Assembly (NCBI RefSeq): GCF_035953295.1
Contig: NZ_CP108370.1
Location: forward strand, 2,914,001 to 2,978,000
Direction of reading: 5' to 3'
Source: Streptomyces sp. NBC_01335
GTDB lineage: Bacteria > Actinomycetota > Actinomycetes > Streptomycetales > Streptomycetaceae
DNA length: 64,000 nucleotides
This document shows, piece after piece, positions 15,712 to 23,935 of this stretch. The notes below the pieces were generated by a model, which did no database searches, was not told the origin of the DNA, and saw nothing but the letters and a program-made list of their open reading frames with translations. The position numbers and the translations under genes were made by a program. Positions within the stretch are counted from its first letter, which is position 1. Every line of letters starts with the position of its first letter.

Positions 15712-15743
15712 GTCACGGTCCGTCGATGGTCACGTTCCGTCGA
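15712..15743. repeat. two 15-base direct repeats, 17-base period, upstream of hup
   Basis: GTCACGGTCCGTCGA (15712-15726) and GTCACGTTCCGTCGA (15729-15743) differ at one base and are offset by 17. The surrounding 15534-15936 has no gene. The repeats may be an activator or repressor site for hup. Confidence 0.55.
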
Positions 15744-15936
15744 CTTCCTGGAGCGGTGCGCAGCGGATGCCGGGCCCCGGGCGCTGATCGACCGTGTACC
15801 CGCTGCCCGCAACCCTAAAGGCGCGTTTGGGGCACCGCGACCCGCGACGCGCCGTACGGCGCGTACCGGGAGAAGCGCGGCACCGCGCGCGGAGCCCGGG
15901 CCGGGGCACCGCGCGCGGGCCTGGGAGTGCCCCGGA

Positions 15937-17373
15937 TCAGAGCTGTCCGGCGGGGGTGGCCTCGGCGGCTCCGGCGGCCTTGGCGGCGGCACGCACGGCT
16001 CCGGCGACGGCCCCGGCGACCTTGTCGTTGAAGACGGACGGGATGATGTAGTTCGCGTTCAGCTCGTCCTCGGCGACGACGTCGGCGAGGGCCCCGGCGG
16101 CGGCGAGCATCATCTCGGTGTTGACGGTGCGCGACTGGGCGTCGAGCAGGCCGCGGAAGACGCCCGGGAAGACCAGCACGTTGTTGATCTGGTTCGGGAA
16201 GTCGGAGCGGCCGGTGGCCACGACCGCCGCCGTCTCGCGGGCGATCGTCGGGTCGACCTCGGGGTCCGGGTTGGCGAGCGCGAAGACGATCGCGCCGTCC
16301 GCCATGGCGGCCACGTCGTCGCCGTCGAGGACGTTGGGGGCCGAGACGCCGATGAAGACGTCCGCGCCGACGACGGCCTCCTTGAGGGTGCCGGTGACGC
16401 CCTCCGGGTTGGTGTTGTCGGCGATCCAGCGCAGCGGCGAGTCGGGCTGCGCGGCGACCAGGTCCTCGCGGCCCGCGTGCACCACGCCGTGGATGTCGGC
16501 GACGACCGCGTGCTTGACGCCTGCGGCGATCAGGAGCTTCAGGATGGCCGTACCGGCCGCTCCCGCACCGGACATGACGACCCGTACGTCACCGATCCCC
16601 TTGCCGACCACGCGCAGCGCGTTGGTGAGGGAGGCCAGCACGACGATGGCGGTGCCGTGCTGGTCGTCGTGGAAGACGGGGATGTCGAGGGCCTCGCGCA
16701 GCCGGGCCTCGATCTCGAAGCAGCGCGGCGCCGAGATGTCCTCCAGGTTGATGCCCGCGAAGCCGGGGGCGATGGCCTTGACGATCTCGACGATGGCGTC
16801 GGAGTCCTGGGTGTCCAGGCAGATCGGCCAGGCGTCGATGCCGGCGAAGCGCTTGAAGAGGGCGGCCTTGCCCTCCATGACCGGGAGCGCGGCCATCGGG
16901 CCGATGTTGCCGAGGCCGAGGACGGCGGAGCCGTCGGTGACGACGGCGACGGAGTTGCGCTTGATGGTCAGGCGGCGGGCGTCCTCGGGGTTCTCGGCGA
17001 TCGCCATGCAGACGCGGGCCACGCCCGGGGTGTAGATCATCGAGAGGTCGTCGCGGTTGCGGATGGGGTGCTTGGACGCCATCTCGATCTTGCCGCCGAG
17101 GTGCATCAGGAACGTACGGTCGGAGACCTTGCCGAGCAGGACGCCGTCGATGGCGCGCAGGCCCTCCACGATCTCCTCGGCGTGCGCGGTGGAGGAGGCC
17201 GCGATCGTGACGTCGATCCGCAGCTTCTCGTGGCCGGAGGCGGTCACGTCGAGGCCGGTCACCGAGCCGCCGGAGGACTCCACGGCCGTGGTGAGCTGAG
17301 AGACCGCGGTGCCGCTCGCGGGCACCTCCAGCCGGACCGTCATCGAGTACGAGACGCTGGGCGCCGTTGCCAT
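15937..17373 (-). CDS. malic enzyme with N-terminal ACT domain
   Basis: A 478-residue enzyme for oxidative decarboxylation of malate to pyruvate, linking the TCA cycle to acetyl-CoA and NAD(P)H supply. Residues about 7-85 (VSYSMTVRLEVPASGTAVSQL...) form an ACT domain, a usual allosteric ligand site. The catalytic part has SMIYTPGVARVCMAI, VTDGSAVLGLGNIGP, FHDDQHGTAIV and the nucleotide-binding GAGAAGTAILKLL. ATG 17373 was chosen because GAAGGAC lies upstream and the family begins in this way. Cofactor choice (NAD or NADP) is not certain from sequence. A possible leader RNA with a terminator lies 230 bases upstream. Confidence 0.93.
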   Translation of the reverse strand: MATAPSVSYSMTVRLEVPASGTAVSQLTTAVESSGGSVTGLDVTASGHEKLRIDVTIAASSTAHAEEIVEGLRAIDGVLLGKVSDRTFLMHLGGKIEMASKHPIRNRDDLSMIYTPGVARVCMAIAENPEDARRLTIKRNSVAVVTDGSAVLGLGNIGPMAALPVMEGKAALFKRFAGIDAWPICLDTQDSDAIVEIVKAIAPGFAGINLEDISAPRCFEIEARLREALDIPVFHDDQHGTAIVVLASLTNALRVVGKGIGDVRVVMSGAGAAGTAILKLLIAAGVKHAVVADIHGVVHAGREDLVAAQPDSPLRWIADNTNPEGVTGTLKEAVVGADVFIGVSAPNVLDGDDVAAMADGAIVFALANPDPEVDPTIARETAAVVATGRSDFPNQINNVLVFPGVFRGLLDAQSRTVNTEMMLAAAGALADVVAEDELNANYIIPSVFNDKVAGAVAGAVRAAAKAAGAAEATPAGQL

Positions 17374-17604
17374 GGCCGTGTCCTTCGCTTTCCTGAGCAT
17401 CATTGCTTCCGCGGTGGGGACGAGCCCCGCACGCGCCCACGATCGTCGCACCTACTGACGGGTAGCCGGTAACCACTGCCGCAGTACGAAAGATCACTTC
17501 CGAGATGCGAGAGCGGGATGCGAGGGGCGGCGGGTCCGGAGCCGTGGAGGCCCCGCACGTCCCGCACGTCCCGCACGAAGCAGACACGTCCCGCACGAAG
17601 CAGA

Positions 17605-17760
17605 ACAGGTCCGCGTCACCGTGAGGTGACGCGGACCTGTCTTCTACGTGAGCGGCACCGACCCGCCATGCTCGCCTCGCGGCAAGAGGTCGCTCGTAGC
17701 GACGAAGGTTGGGCCCGGGGGCTTGGATCGAGCCGGTGCCGACACCAGGCTAACAAACAC
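17605..17760 (-). ncRNA. candidate structured leader or small RNA ending in a strong terminator, upstream of malic enzyme
   Basis: Read leftward, a region with nested pairing is followed by a 16-bp perfect hairpin. The outer helix CGGTGCCG/CGGCACCG (17734-17741 with 17653-17660) encloses GTCGCT/AGCGAC (17689-17694 with 17698-17703). The terminator-like stem is 17605-17620 with 17625-17640, loop GTGA. The layout resembles a riboswitch or attenuator, or a free-standing sRNA. Neither strand has a long T-run after the stem, so direction rests on the layout. The alternative is that this is only the helD terminator. Short CCCGCACG repeats occupy 17555-17600. Confidence 0.45.
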
Positions 17761-17889
17761 CCGTGAGAAGTGATTCCCCCGCAGCGGGTTGACTCTCGCG
17801 GTTCGTCTTCCGGCGGGTGTCCGGGGCGCCGTACGGGGCCCGCCGGGGCGCCGTACGACGCCCCCGGAACCCGTGCGGCGCCCGGCCCG

Positions 17890-20298
17890 TCAGTCCCGCA
17901 GCAGGTCCGGCACCCCGTCCTCGTCGGGCAGGTCGGCGGCGGCCGAGATCACCGTCAACTGCTGCGTCGCCCGGGTGAGGGCCACGTACAGCACGCGCAG
18001 TCCGGCGGGGGACTCGTCGGCGATCTCCGCCGGGGAGACCACCACCGTGGCGTCGTACTCGAGACCCTTGGCCTCCAGGCTGCCGAGCGCCACCACGCGC
18101 TCCCCCAGCTCGGCCAGCCACGCGCGGGCCTGGACGCGGCGGTTCATCGCCACGACCACACCGACGGTGCCGTCGACCTGGTCGAGCAGCCGGCGGGCCT
18201 CTTCGCGGACGCGGTCGGCGAGGTCCTGGTCGCCCACGGTCGCGAAGCGCGGCTCGATCCCCGTGGAGCGGACGGCGGACGGCGACTCCATGCCGGGCAT
18301 GGCGAGCGCCAGCACCTTCGCCGCCAGCTCGGCGATCTCCGCCGGGTTGCGGTAGTTCACGGTGAGCGTGAAGCGGCGGCGGGGGCGGTTGCCGAGCGCC
18401 TCGTCGCGCGCGGCGGCGGCCTCGTCCGGGTCGGACCAGGAGGACTGCGCCGGGTCGCCGACGATGGTCCAGGTCGCGTGCCGGCCCCGGCGCCCGACCA
18501 TCCGCCACTGCATGGGCGTCAGGTCCTGCGCCTCGTCGACGATGACGTGCGCGTACTCGGTGCGCTCCTCCGCCAGGCGTTCGGCCCGCTCGCGGCGGGT
18601 CTCCTCGCGCTGCGGCATCAGCTCCTCAAGGCCGGAGAGCTGGTCGAGCGGGTCCAGGTCGCGCTTCTTGCGGGGCCGCGCCGGGGCGCCGAGCAGGGCC
18701 TGGAGCTCGTCGAGGAGCGCCACGTCGTGCACGGAGAGGGGGCCCTGGCCGTCGGTGCCCAGGCGCTTGAGGGAGCGCGAGAGGCGGCGCACCTCGCCCT
18801 GGTTGAGGACACGGCGGGACCAGCGGGCGAGCCGCTTCTCGTCGGCCATCGCGGCGAGCACCCCGCGCGGGGTGAGCTCGGGCCACCAGGCGTCCAGGAA
18901 TTCGAGGAACGGGGTCTCGGTGGAGACGTCGTCGTCGAAGGAGGAGCGGAGCTCGGCGGCGAGTTCGGGGTCGGTGTAGCGGCCCCGGCCGGAGGACTTG
19001 CTCCAGAGCGCGTCGAGCAGCAGCTTGCGGGCGCGCGGGCGCAGCAGGTTGACGGGGGCGGAGCCGCCCAGCGCGTTGTGGCGGATGCGCTGGAGTTCGT
19101 CGGCCTCCAGCTCGACGCGGGCGCCGAAGGCGACGACGCGCAGCCGGGTGGGGGTCGCGGCTCTCGCGCCGCCCGGTGCGGCGGCGGGTGCGGTCTCCCC
19201 GCCGTCGCCGTCGCCGAAGGAGAGCTGGCCGCTCTCGCGGGGCGCGGTGCGCGGTGCGGGCTGGTCGAGGGCGCCGCGCGAGGCCTTGCGGAGCACCTGG
19301 AGCATCCGGGAGGAGCCCTTGATGCGGGCCACGGCGGGCTCGTCGTAGGTGGTGGCGCCCGCGACGCCGGCCGCCTCGTCGGAGAGGGAGCCGACCGCGC
19401 GGATGGCGACCTGCCCCTCCTCGCCGAGGGAGGGCAGCACGCCCTCGGTGTAGGCGACGAGCAGTGGGGTCGGCGAGACGATCAGGATGCCGCCCGCGTA
19501 CCGCCGCCGGTCCTGGTAGAGGAGGTACGCGGCGCGGTGCAGGGCCACGGCGGTCTTGCCGGTGCCGGGGCCGCCGGTGACCTCGGTGACGGAGGCGGCG
19601 GGGGCGCGGATGACGAGGTCCTGCTCGGCCTGGATGGACGAGACGATGTCCCGCATGGTGTGGCTGCGGGCCTGGCCCAGCGCGGCCATCAGGGCGCCGT
19701 CGCCGATGACGGGCAGCTTCTCGCCGTCCAGGTACGCCGTGAGCTCGGGGCGCATCAGGTCGTCCTCGACGCCGAGGACGCGGCGGCCCCGGGAGCGGAT
19801 GACGCGGCGTCGTACGACACGCCCGGGGTCCTTGGGCGTGGAGCGGTAGAACGGCGCGGCGGCCGGGGCCCGCCAGTCGATCACCAGCGGCGAGTAGTCG
19901 GCGGCGAGCACGCCGATCCGGCCGATGTGGAGCGTCTCGGCGATGTCCGCCGTGTCGTCCGGGCGTACGGCCTCGTCGGCGGGCTCCACCGAGGTGAAGG
20001 CGCCGTCCGGTCCGCGTTCGCCGTCCTTGCCGAGGAGCAGGTCGACACGGCCGAAGAGGAAGTCCTCGAACTCGCTGTGCAGCCGGTTGAGGTGAATGCC
20101 CGCCCGGAAGACCTGGGCGTCCCGTTCGGCGAGGGCGCCGGGGGTACCGACCTGGCCTCGCTTGACGGCGTCGTGCATGAGGAATTGAGCCTCGTCGATC
20201 TTCTCTTCGAGGCGGTCGTAGACCCGGTCCAGGTGATCCTGTTCGACACCGATTTCCCGGTCCCGCAGAGAATCGACAGCGGCATCCTGCGCGGCCAC
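17890..20298 (-). CDS. HelD/HelR-like UvrD-family helicase (RNA polymerase recycling factor)
   Basis: An 802-residue SF1 ATPase of the HelD type, which pries RNA polymerase off DNA and recycles stalled complexes. A long N-terminal coiled-coil-like arm (EQDHLDRVYDRLEEKIDEAQFLM...) precedes GGPGTGKTAVALHRAAYLLY (Walker A), VIVDEAQDLTPMQW (Walker B) and LYVALTRATQQLTVI (motif VI). The inserted clamp-like region includes a low-complexity patch (APRTAPRESGQLSFGDGDGGE...). GTG at 20298 has AAAGGGG eight bases upstream. Some homologues confer rifamycin tolerance; I saw no rifamycin-associated inverted repeat in the promoter region. Confidence 0.87.
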   Translation of the reverse strand: MAAQDAAVDSLRDREIGVEQDHLDRVYDRLEEKIDEAQFLMHDAVKRGQVGTPGALAERDAQVFRAGIHLNRLHSEFEDFLFGRVDLLLGKDGERGPDGAFTSVEPADEAVRPDDTADIAETLHIGRIGVLAADYSPLVIDWRAPAAAPFYRSTPKDPGRVVRRRVIRSRGRRVLGVEDDLMRPELTAYLDGEKLPVIGDGALMAALGQARSHTMRDIVSSIQAEQDLVIRAPAASVTEVTGGPGTGKTAVALHRAAYLLYQDRRRYAGGILIVSPTPLLVAYTEGVLPSLGEEGQVAIRAVGSLSDEAAGVAGATTYDEPAVARIKGSSRMLQVLRKASRGALDQPAPRTAPRESGQLSFGDGDGGETAPAAAPGGARAATPTRLRVVAFGARVELEADELQRIRHNALGGSAPVNLLRPRARKLLLDALWSKSSGRGRYTDPELAAELRSSFDDDVSTETPFLEFLDAWWPELTPRGVLAAMADEKRLARWSRRVLNQGEVRRLSRSLKRLGTDGQGPLSVHDVALLDELQALLGAPARPRKKRDLDPLDQLSGLEELMPQREETRRERAERLAEERTEYAHVIVDEAQDLTPMQWRMVGRRGRHATWTIVGDPAQSSWSDPDEAAAARDEALGNRPRRRFTLTVNYRNPAEIAELAAKVLALAMPGMESPSAVRSTGIEPRFATVGDQDLADRVREEARRLLDQVDGTVGVVVAMNRRVQARAWLAELGERVVALGSLEAKGLEYDATVVVSPAEIADESPAGLRVLYVALTRATQQLTVISAAADLPDEDGVPDLLRD

Positions 20299-20521
20299 CG
20301 AGGCCCCTTTCTGACGTGCGTTGGGCAGCCGTCAACCGTACGCGACGGGGGGCCGGTGCGCATCAGGCGGGGCGCCCCGATCGTGCACGGGGACCCGGTC
20401 GGACGAGGGGGACGTCCGGGAACGTACCGCCGCCGGGGTTCCGGGCGTCCGGCGGCGGCCCCGGACCGGCCTCCGGACTGCCTCCGACCGAACGGCGGCA
20501 GTTCGAAGACGCGCCCTCGGG

Positions 20522-21085
20522 TCAGAGCGCCGGGGGGTCGTCGTGCAGGAGGCGCTGGAAGAGCCGGTGGTCGCGCCATTCCCCGTCGATGTACAGGAAC
20601 TTGGGGGCCACGCCGTACTCCTCGAAGCCGTTCTTGGTGAGCACCCGCTGGGAGGCTTGGTTGTACAGCAGGGTCCCGGCCTCGACCCGGTGCAGCCCGA
20701 GGTCGTCGCGGGCGAGGTCGCAGATCCGGCCGACGGCGGCGGTCGCGAGGCCCCGGCCGGTCTGTGCCGCGTCGACCCAGTAGCCGAGGACGCCGCTGTG
20801 GAACGCGCCGAGGGCTATGCCGGAGAGGGTGAAGTTGCCGACCGCGCGGTCCTTGGCGTCGACGATCACCCAGGCACCGGCCCGGCCGGCCTCGCGGTCG
20901 GCGAGGATGCCCGCGAGGCGCTGGGCCTGGCCCTCGGCGGTGTAGAAGACCTCGGGGCGCACGGGTTCGAAGGGGGCCATGTACGTGCGGCTGCGCAGCA
21001 GCGCCTCGGCGAGCGCGGGGGCGTCGGAGGCGACGGTCGGGCGCAGGAACCTGTCGGCGGTGAGCGGGTACGGTGCGTCGTTCAT
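20522..21085 (-). CDS. GNAT acetyltransferase, RimJ/RimL-like
   Basis: A 187-residue acetyl-CoA-dependent N-acetyltransferase. It begins with the usual first beta strand (RFLRPTVASDAPALAEALLRS). LGYWVDAAQTGRGLATAAVGRICDLA carries the Q/RxxGxG/A acetyl-CoA loop (QTGRGLA), and VEAGTLLYNQASQRVLTKNGFEEYG is the conserved Asn-containing segment. RimJ/RimL relatives acetylate ribosomal-protein N-termini, but most family members have other targets, so the substrate is unknown. It is on the same strand as the HelD and HemD-like genes but separated by 70-220 bases, so an operon is uncertain. Confidence 0.9.
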   Translation of the reverse strand: MNDAPYPLTADRFLRPTVASDAPALAEALLRSRTYMAPFEPVRPEVFYTAEGQAQRLAGILADREAGRAGAWVIVDAKDRAVGNFTLSGIALGAFHSGVLGYWVDAAQTGRGLATAAVGRICDLARDDLGLHRVEAGTLLYNQASQRVLTKNGFEEYGVAPKFLYIDGEWRDHRLFQRLLHDDPPAL

Positions 21086-21158
21086 CCCGGTACGCTACCG
21101 CCCGCCGCCGTGCGGGTTCCGGGCGGCCGGGGCCCCGCGCGCGGGGGCGGGCCGGGGC

Positions 21159-22301
21159 TCAGTCGCCGTACGTGGTGTCGGCCACCGGGTCCAGGGCCAG
21201 CCGGTAGCCGCGCTTGACGACGGTCTGGATCAGGCGGGGCGAGCCGAGGGCGGAGCGCAGCCGGGCCATCGCGGTCTCCACCGCGTGCTCGTCGGTGCCG
21301 CTGCCGGGCAGGGCCCGCAGCAGGTCGGCGCGGGAGACCACCCAGCCGGGGCGGCGGGTCAGGGCGTGCAGCAGGGCCATGCCGGCGGGCGGTACGGGGC
21401 GCAGCGCCCCGTCGACGAGCGCGGCGTGGCCGCGGACGGTGACCTGGTGGCCGGCGATCGGCAGGGTGCGGGAGCGGGCGGGGAGCTGGGCGCAGAGGAG
21501 TTGGACGAGCGGGCCGAGGCGGAAGCGTTCGGGCTGGACGGTCTCGATGCCGCGCGCCTGGAGCGGCAGTGCGGTCACGGGGCCGACGCAGGCGACCAGC
21601 AGGTCGTCGTGGAGGGCGCCGATCACTTCGGGGGCCATGCCGCGGGTCCGGGCGCGGTCGAGGAAGGAGGCGGCGGCGGGGGCGCTGGTGAACGTGATCG
21701 CGTCGAGGCCGCGGGCGGCGGTGAGGTCGAGCATCCGGTCGAGCGGGGCGATGTCCTGGGGCGGCATCCAGCGGTAGACGGGGACGTCGATGACCTCGGC
21801 GCCCGCGGCCCGGAGGCTGTCGGCGAAGCCGGGGAGCGGTTCGCCGTGCAGCTGGAGGGCGATGCGGCGGCCGGTCACGCCTTCACCGAGGAGGCGTTCC
21901 AGCACCTCGGCCATGGACTCGGAGGCGGGTGACCAGGCTTCGGTGAGTCCGGCCGCCCGGACGGCGCCCTTCACCTTGGGCCCGCGCGCCAGGAGTTCGA
22001 CGCCGCGCAGCCGTTCCAGCAGCCGGTCGCCGATGCCCCAGCCGTCCGCCGCCTCCACCCAGCCGCGGAATCCGATGGCGGTGGTGGCGACGACGACGTC
22101 GGGGGCGTGGTCGATGAGTTCGCGGGTGGCGGCGAGCAGTTCGCTGTCGTCGGCGAGCGGCACGATCCGCAGGGCGGGGGCGTGCACGACCTGGGCGCCC
22201 CGGCGCCGGAGGAGCGTGCCGAGCTCCTCGGCGCGGCGGGCGGCGGTCACTCCGACCGTGAAGCCCGCGAGGGGGCCGTGCGTCGGTTCGTCTTCCTGCA
22301 T
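21159..22301 (-). CDS. HemD-like uroporphyrinogen-III synthase fused to a winged-helix DNA-binding domain
   Basis: A 380-residue two-domain protein. Residues 1 to about 265 follow the uroporphyrinogen-III synthase fold (FTVGVTAARRAEELGTLLRRRGAQVVHAPAL..., ITFTSAPAAASFLDRA..., ACVGPVTALPLQARGIETVQPERF). The last ~100 residues match the OmpR-type trans_reg_C winged helix (LRPVPPAGMALLHALTRRPGWVVSRADLLRALPG...VKRGYRLALDP). Fusion to a DNA-binding domain suggests a regulator rather than a dedicated tetrapyrrole enzyme. It lies directly downstream of narK on the same strand, which points to nitrate/nitrite or siroheme-linked control, as inference. A hairpin separates the two genes. Confidence 0.85.
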   Translation of the reverse strand: MQEDEPTHGPLAGFTVGVTAARRAEELGTLLRRRGAQVVHAPALRIVPLADDSELLAATRELIDHAPDVVVATTAIGFRGWVEAADGWGIGDRLLERLRGVELLARGPKVKGAVRAAGLTEAWSPASESMAEVLERLLGEGVTGRRIALQLHGEPLPGFADSLRAAGAEVIDVPVYRWMPPQDIAPLDRMLDLTAARGLDAITFTSAPAAASFLDRARTRGMAPEVIGALHDDLLVACVGPVTALPLQARGIETVQPERFRLGPLVQLLCAQLPARSRTLPIAGHQVTVRGHAALVDGALRPVPPAGMALLHALTRRPGWVVSRADLLRALPGSGTDEHAVETAMARLRSALGSPRLIQTVVKRGYRLALDPVADTTYGD

Positions 22302-22352
22302 GGCGTGATCTACCCGGCTCTCGTTCCCGCGGTCGCTGCCGCTGTGCGGTGG

Positions 22353-22386
22353 ACCGAGCCTGCCAACCCCGCGTGACAGGCTCGGT
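22353..22386 (-). terminator. hairpin after narK
   Basis: ACCGAGCCTG (22353-22362) pairs perfectly with CAGGCTCGGT (22377-22386) around a 14-base loop. It lies 72 bases past the narK stop and just before the HemD-like gene, so it may be a partial terminator. Confidence 0.5.
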
Positions 22387-22457
22387 TCCCCCGTATTTCC
22401 CGCCCGTTACGTCGTACGACTCCTGGTGGTCGTCCCCGGAGGACGGCTGACAGGTTC

Positions 22458-23789
22458 TCAGACCTCTGCCAGGCCGAGCGGGGCCTGGGCGGGGGCGGCC
22501 ACCGGGCGGCGAAGGTATACCGCCCAGGTGAGGGCGGCGCACACCGCGTAGAAGGCGAGGAAGGACCAGAAGGCGGCCGTACCGGCGCCGGAGGTCTGGA
22601 AGGACTGACGGAACGCCAGGTTGATCGCGAGGCCGCCGACGGCGCCCACGGCGCCGATGAGGCCCATGGCCGCGCCGGAGAGCCGCCGCCCTTCGGCCGC
22701 CGCCGCCTCGCCGCGCAGCCCCCGGGCGATCGCCTTGGCGTGGAAGATGCCCGGGATCATCTTGTACGTCGAGCCGTTGCCGAGTCCGGAGAGGACGAAC
22801 AGGGCGATGAAGCCGACGAGGAAGAGCGGCAGCGACTCGGTGCCGGAGGCGTGCACGACGACCCCGGTGGCCGCCGCCATGGCCACGAAGTTCCAGAGGG
22901 TGATGCGGGCGCCGCCGTGCCGGTCGGCGAGCCGGCCGCCGAGGGGGCGGATCAGCGAGCCGAGCAGCGGGCCGATGAAGGTGAGCGAGGCGGCCTGGAG
23001 CGGGGTGCGGCCGAACTGGGTCTGGAGGACCAGGCCGAAGGCGAAGCTGAAGCCGATGAAGGAGCCGAAGGTGCCGACGTAGAGGACCGCCATGATCCAG
23101 GTGTGCGCCTCGCGGACGGCCTGCTTCGCGGCCCCGGTGTCGTTCCGTACGGGGGCGAGGTTGTCCATGTACCGGGCGGCGCAGAGCGCGGCGAGGACGA
23201 TGAGCGGGACGTACACGCCGAGGACGATCCGGGGGTGGGTGGCTCCGGCGGTGCCGATGACCAGCAGGCCGATGAGCTGCACGACGGGGACGCCGACATT
23301 GCCGCCGCCCGCGTTGAGGCCGAGCGCCCAGCCCTTCTCGCGGAGCGGGAAGAAGGCGTTGATGTTGGTCATCGAGGAGGCGAAGTTGCCGCCGCCGATC
23401 CCGGCGAGCGCGGCGACGGCCACGAAGGTGGCGTACGAGGTGCCGGGTTCCATCACGGCGAACGCGACGGCGGTCGGCACCAGCAGCGAAAGGGCGCTGA
23501 ACACCGTCCAGTTGCGGCCCCCGAACCGGGCGACGGCGAAGGTGTACGGGACCCGGACGATCGCCCCGACCAGGGTGGCGGTGGAGATCAGGAAGAACTT
23601 GCCCGCCGGGTCGATCCCGTACTCCGGTCCCATGAAGAGGACCATCACCGACCAGAGGGACCAGACGGAGAAGCCGATGTGCTCGGAGAGGACGGAGAAC
23701 CAGAGGTTCCGGCGGGCCACCCGGCGGCCCGTCTTCTGCCAGAAGGTCTCGTCCTCCGGGTCCCATTGCTCGATCCAACGGCCAGCCAT
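22458..23789 (-). CDS. narK: nitrate/nitrite transporter, NarK family
   Basis: A 443-residue MFS permease of the nitrate/nitrite porter family in the cytoplasmic membrane. It supplies nitrate for assimilation or respiration or exports nitrite. The family nitrate signature is GIGGGNFASSMTNINAFFPLREKGWALGLNAGGGNVGVP, with the Gly-rich segment and conserved Asn residues. A second Gly-rich signature is GLGNGSTYKMIPGIF. ATG 23789 follows GGAGG by seven bases. The N-terminal WIEQWDPEDETFWQKTGRRVARRNL is usual in actinobacterial NarK proteins. The HemD-like regulator follows. No nitrate reductase genes lie in this window. Confidence 0.92.
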   Translation of the reverse strand: MAGRWIEQWDPEDETFWQKTGRRVARRNLWFSVLSEHIGFSVWSLWSVMVLFMGPEYGIDPAGKFFLISTATLVGAIVRVPYTFAVARFGGRNWTVFSALSLLVPTAVAFAVMEPGTSYATFVAVAALAGIGGGNFASSMTNINAFFPLREKGWALGLNAGGGNVGVPVVQLIGLLVIGTAGATHPRIVLGVYVPLIVLAALCAARYMDNLAPVRNDTGAAKQAVREAHTWIMAVLYVGTFGSFIGFSFAFGLVLQTQFGRTPLQAASLTFIGPLLGSLIRPLGGRLADRHGGARITLWNFVAMAAATGVVVHASGTESLPLFLVGFIALFVLSGLGNGSTYKMIPGIFHAKAIARGLRGEAAAAEGRRLSGAAMGLIGAVGAVGGLAINLAFRQSFQTSGAGTAAFWSFLAFYAVCAALTWAVYLRRPVAAPAQAPLGLAEV

Positions 23790-23883
23790 CACGCGCCTCC
23801 ACAAGGGGTCGGGGTGTTGCTTCCGACGCTAGGGAGTGCGCGTTTCCGCGCGGTGCCGTGAGGTGACCGGTGCGCAACCTTGC

Positions 23884-23913
23884 TCTCACCGGGCCGTGCG
23901 GGGCCCGGTGAGA
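23884..23913 (-). terminator. terminator of the acyltransferase/matAB-like operon
   Basis: A perfect 12-bp stem, TCTCACCGGGCC (23884-23895) with GGCCCGGTGAGA (23902-23913) and a 6-base loop, begins 22 bases past the acyltransferase stop. Confidence 0.7.
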
Positions 23914-23935
23914 ACGAGGGTGCTGTGCGCCGCGG

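Noticed and set aside
17890..20298. UvrD/PcrA DNA-repair helicase
   Set aside because: The N-terminal coiled arm before the Walker A motif and the domain order fit HelD, not UvrD.
20299..20521. Rifamycin-associated element upstream of the HelD-like gene
   Set aside because: I looked for the known inverted repeat with GGGGCTTGC-type arms and found none between the start codon and the GNAT gene.
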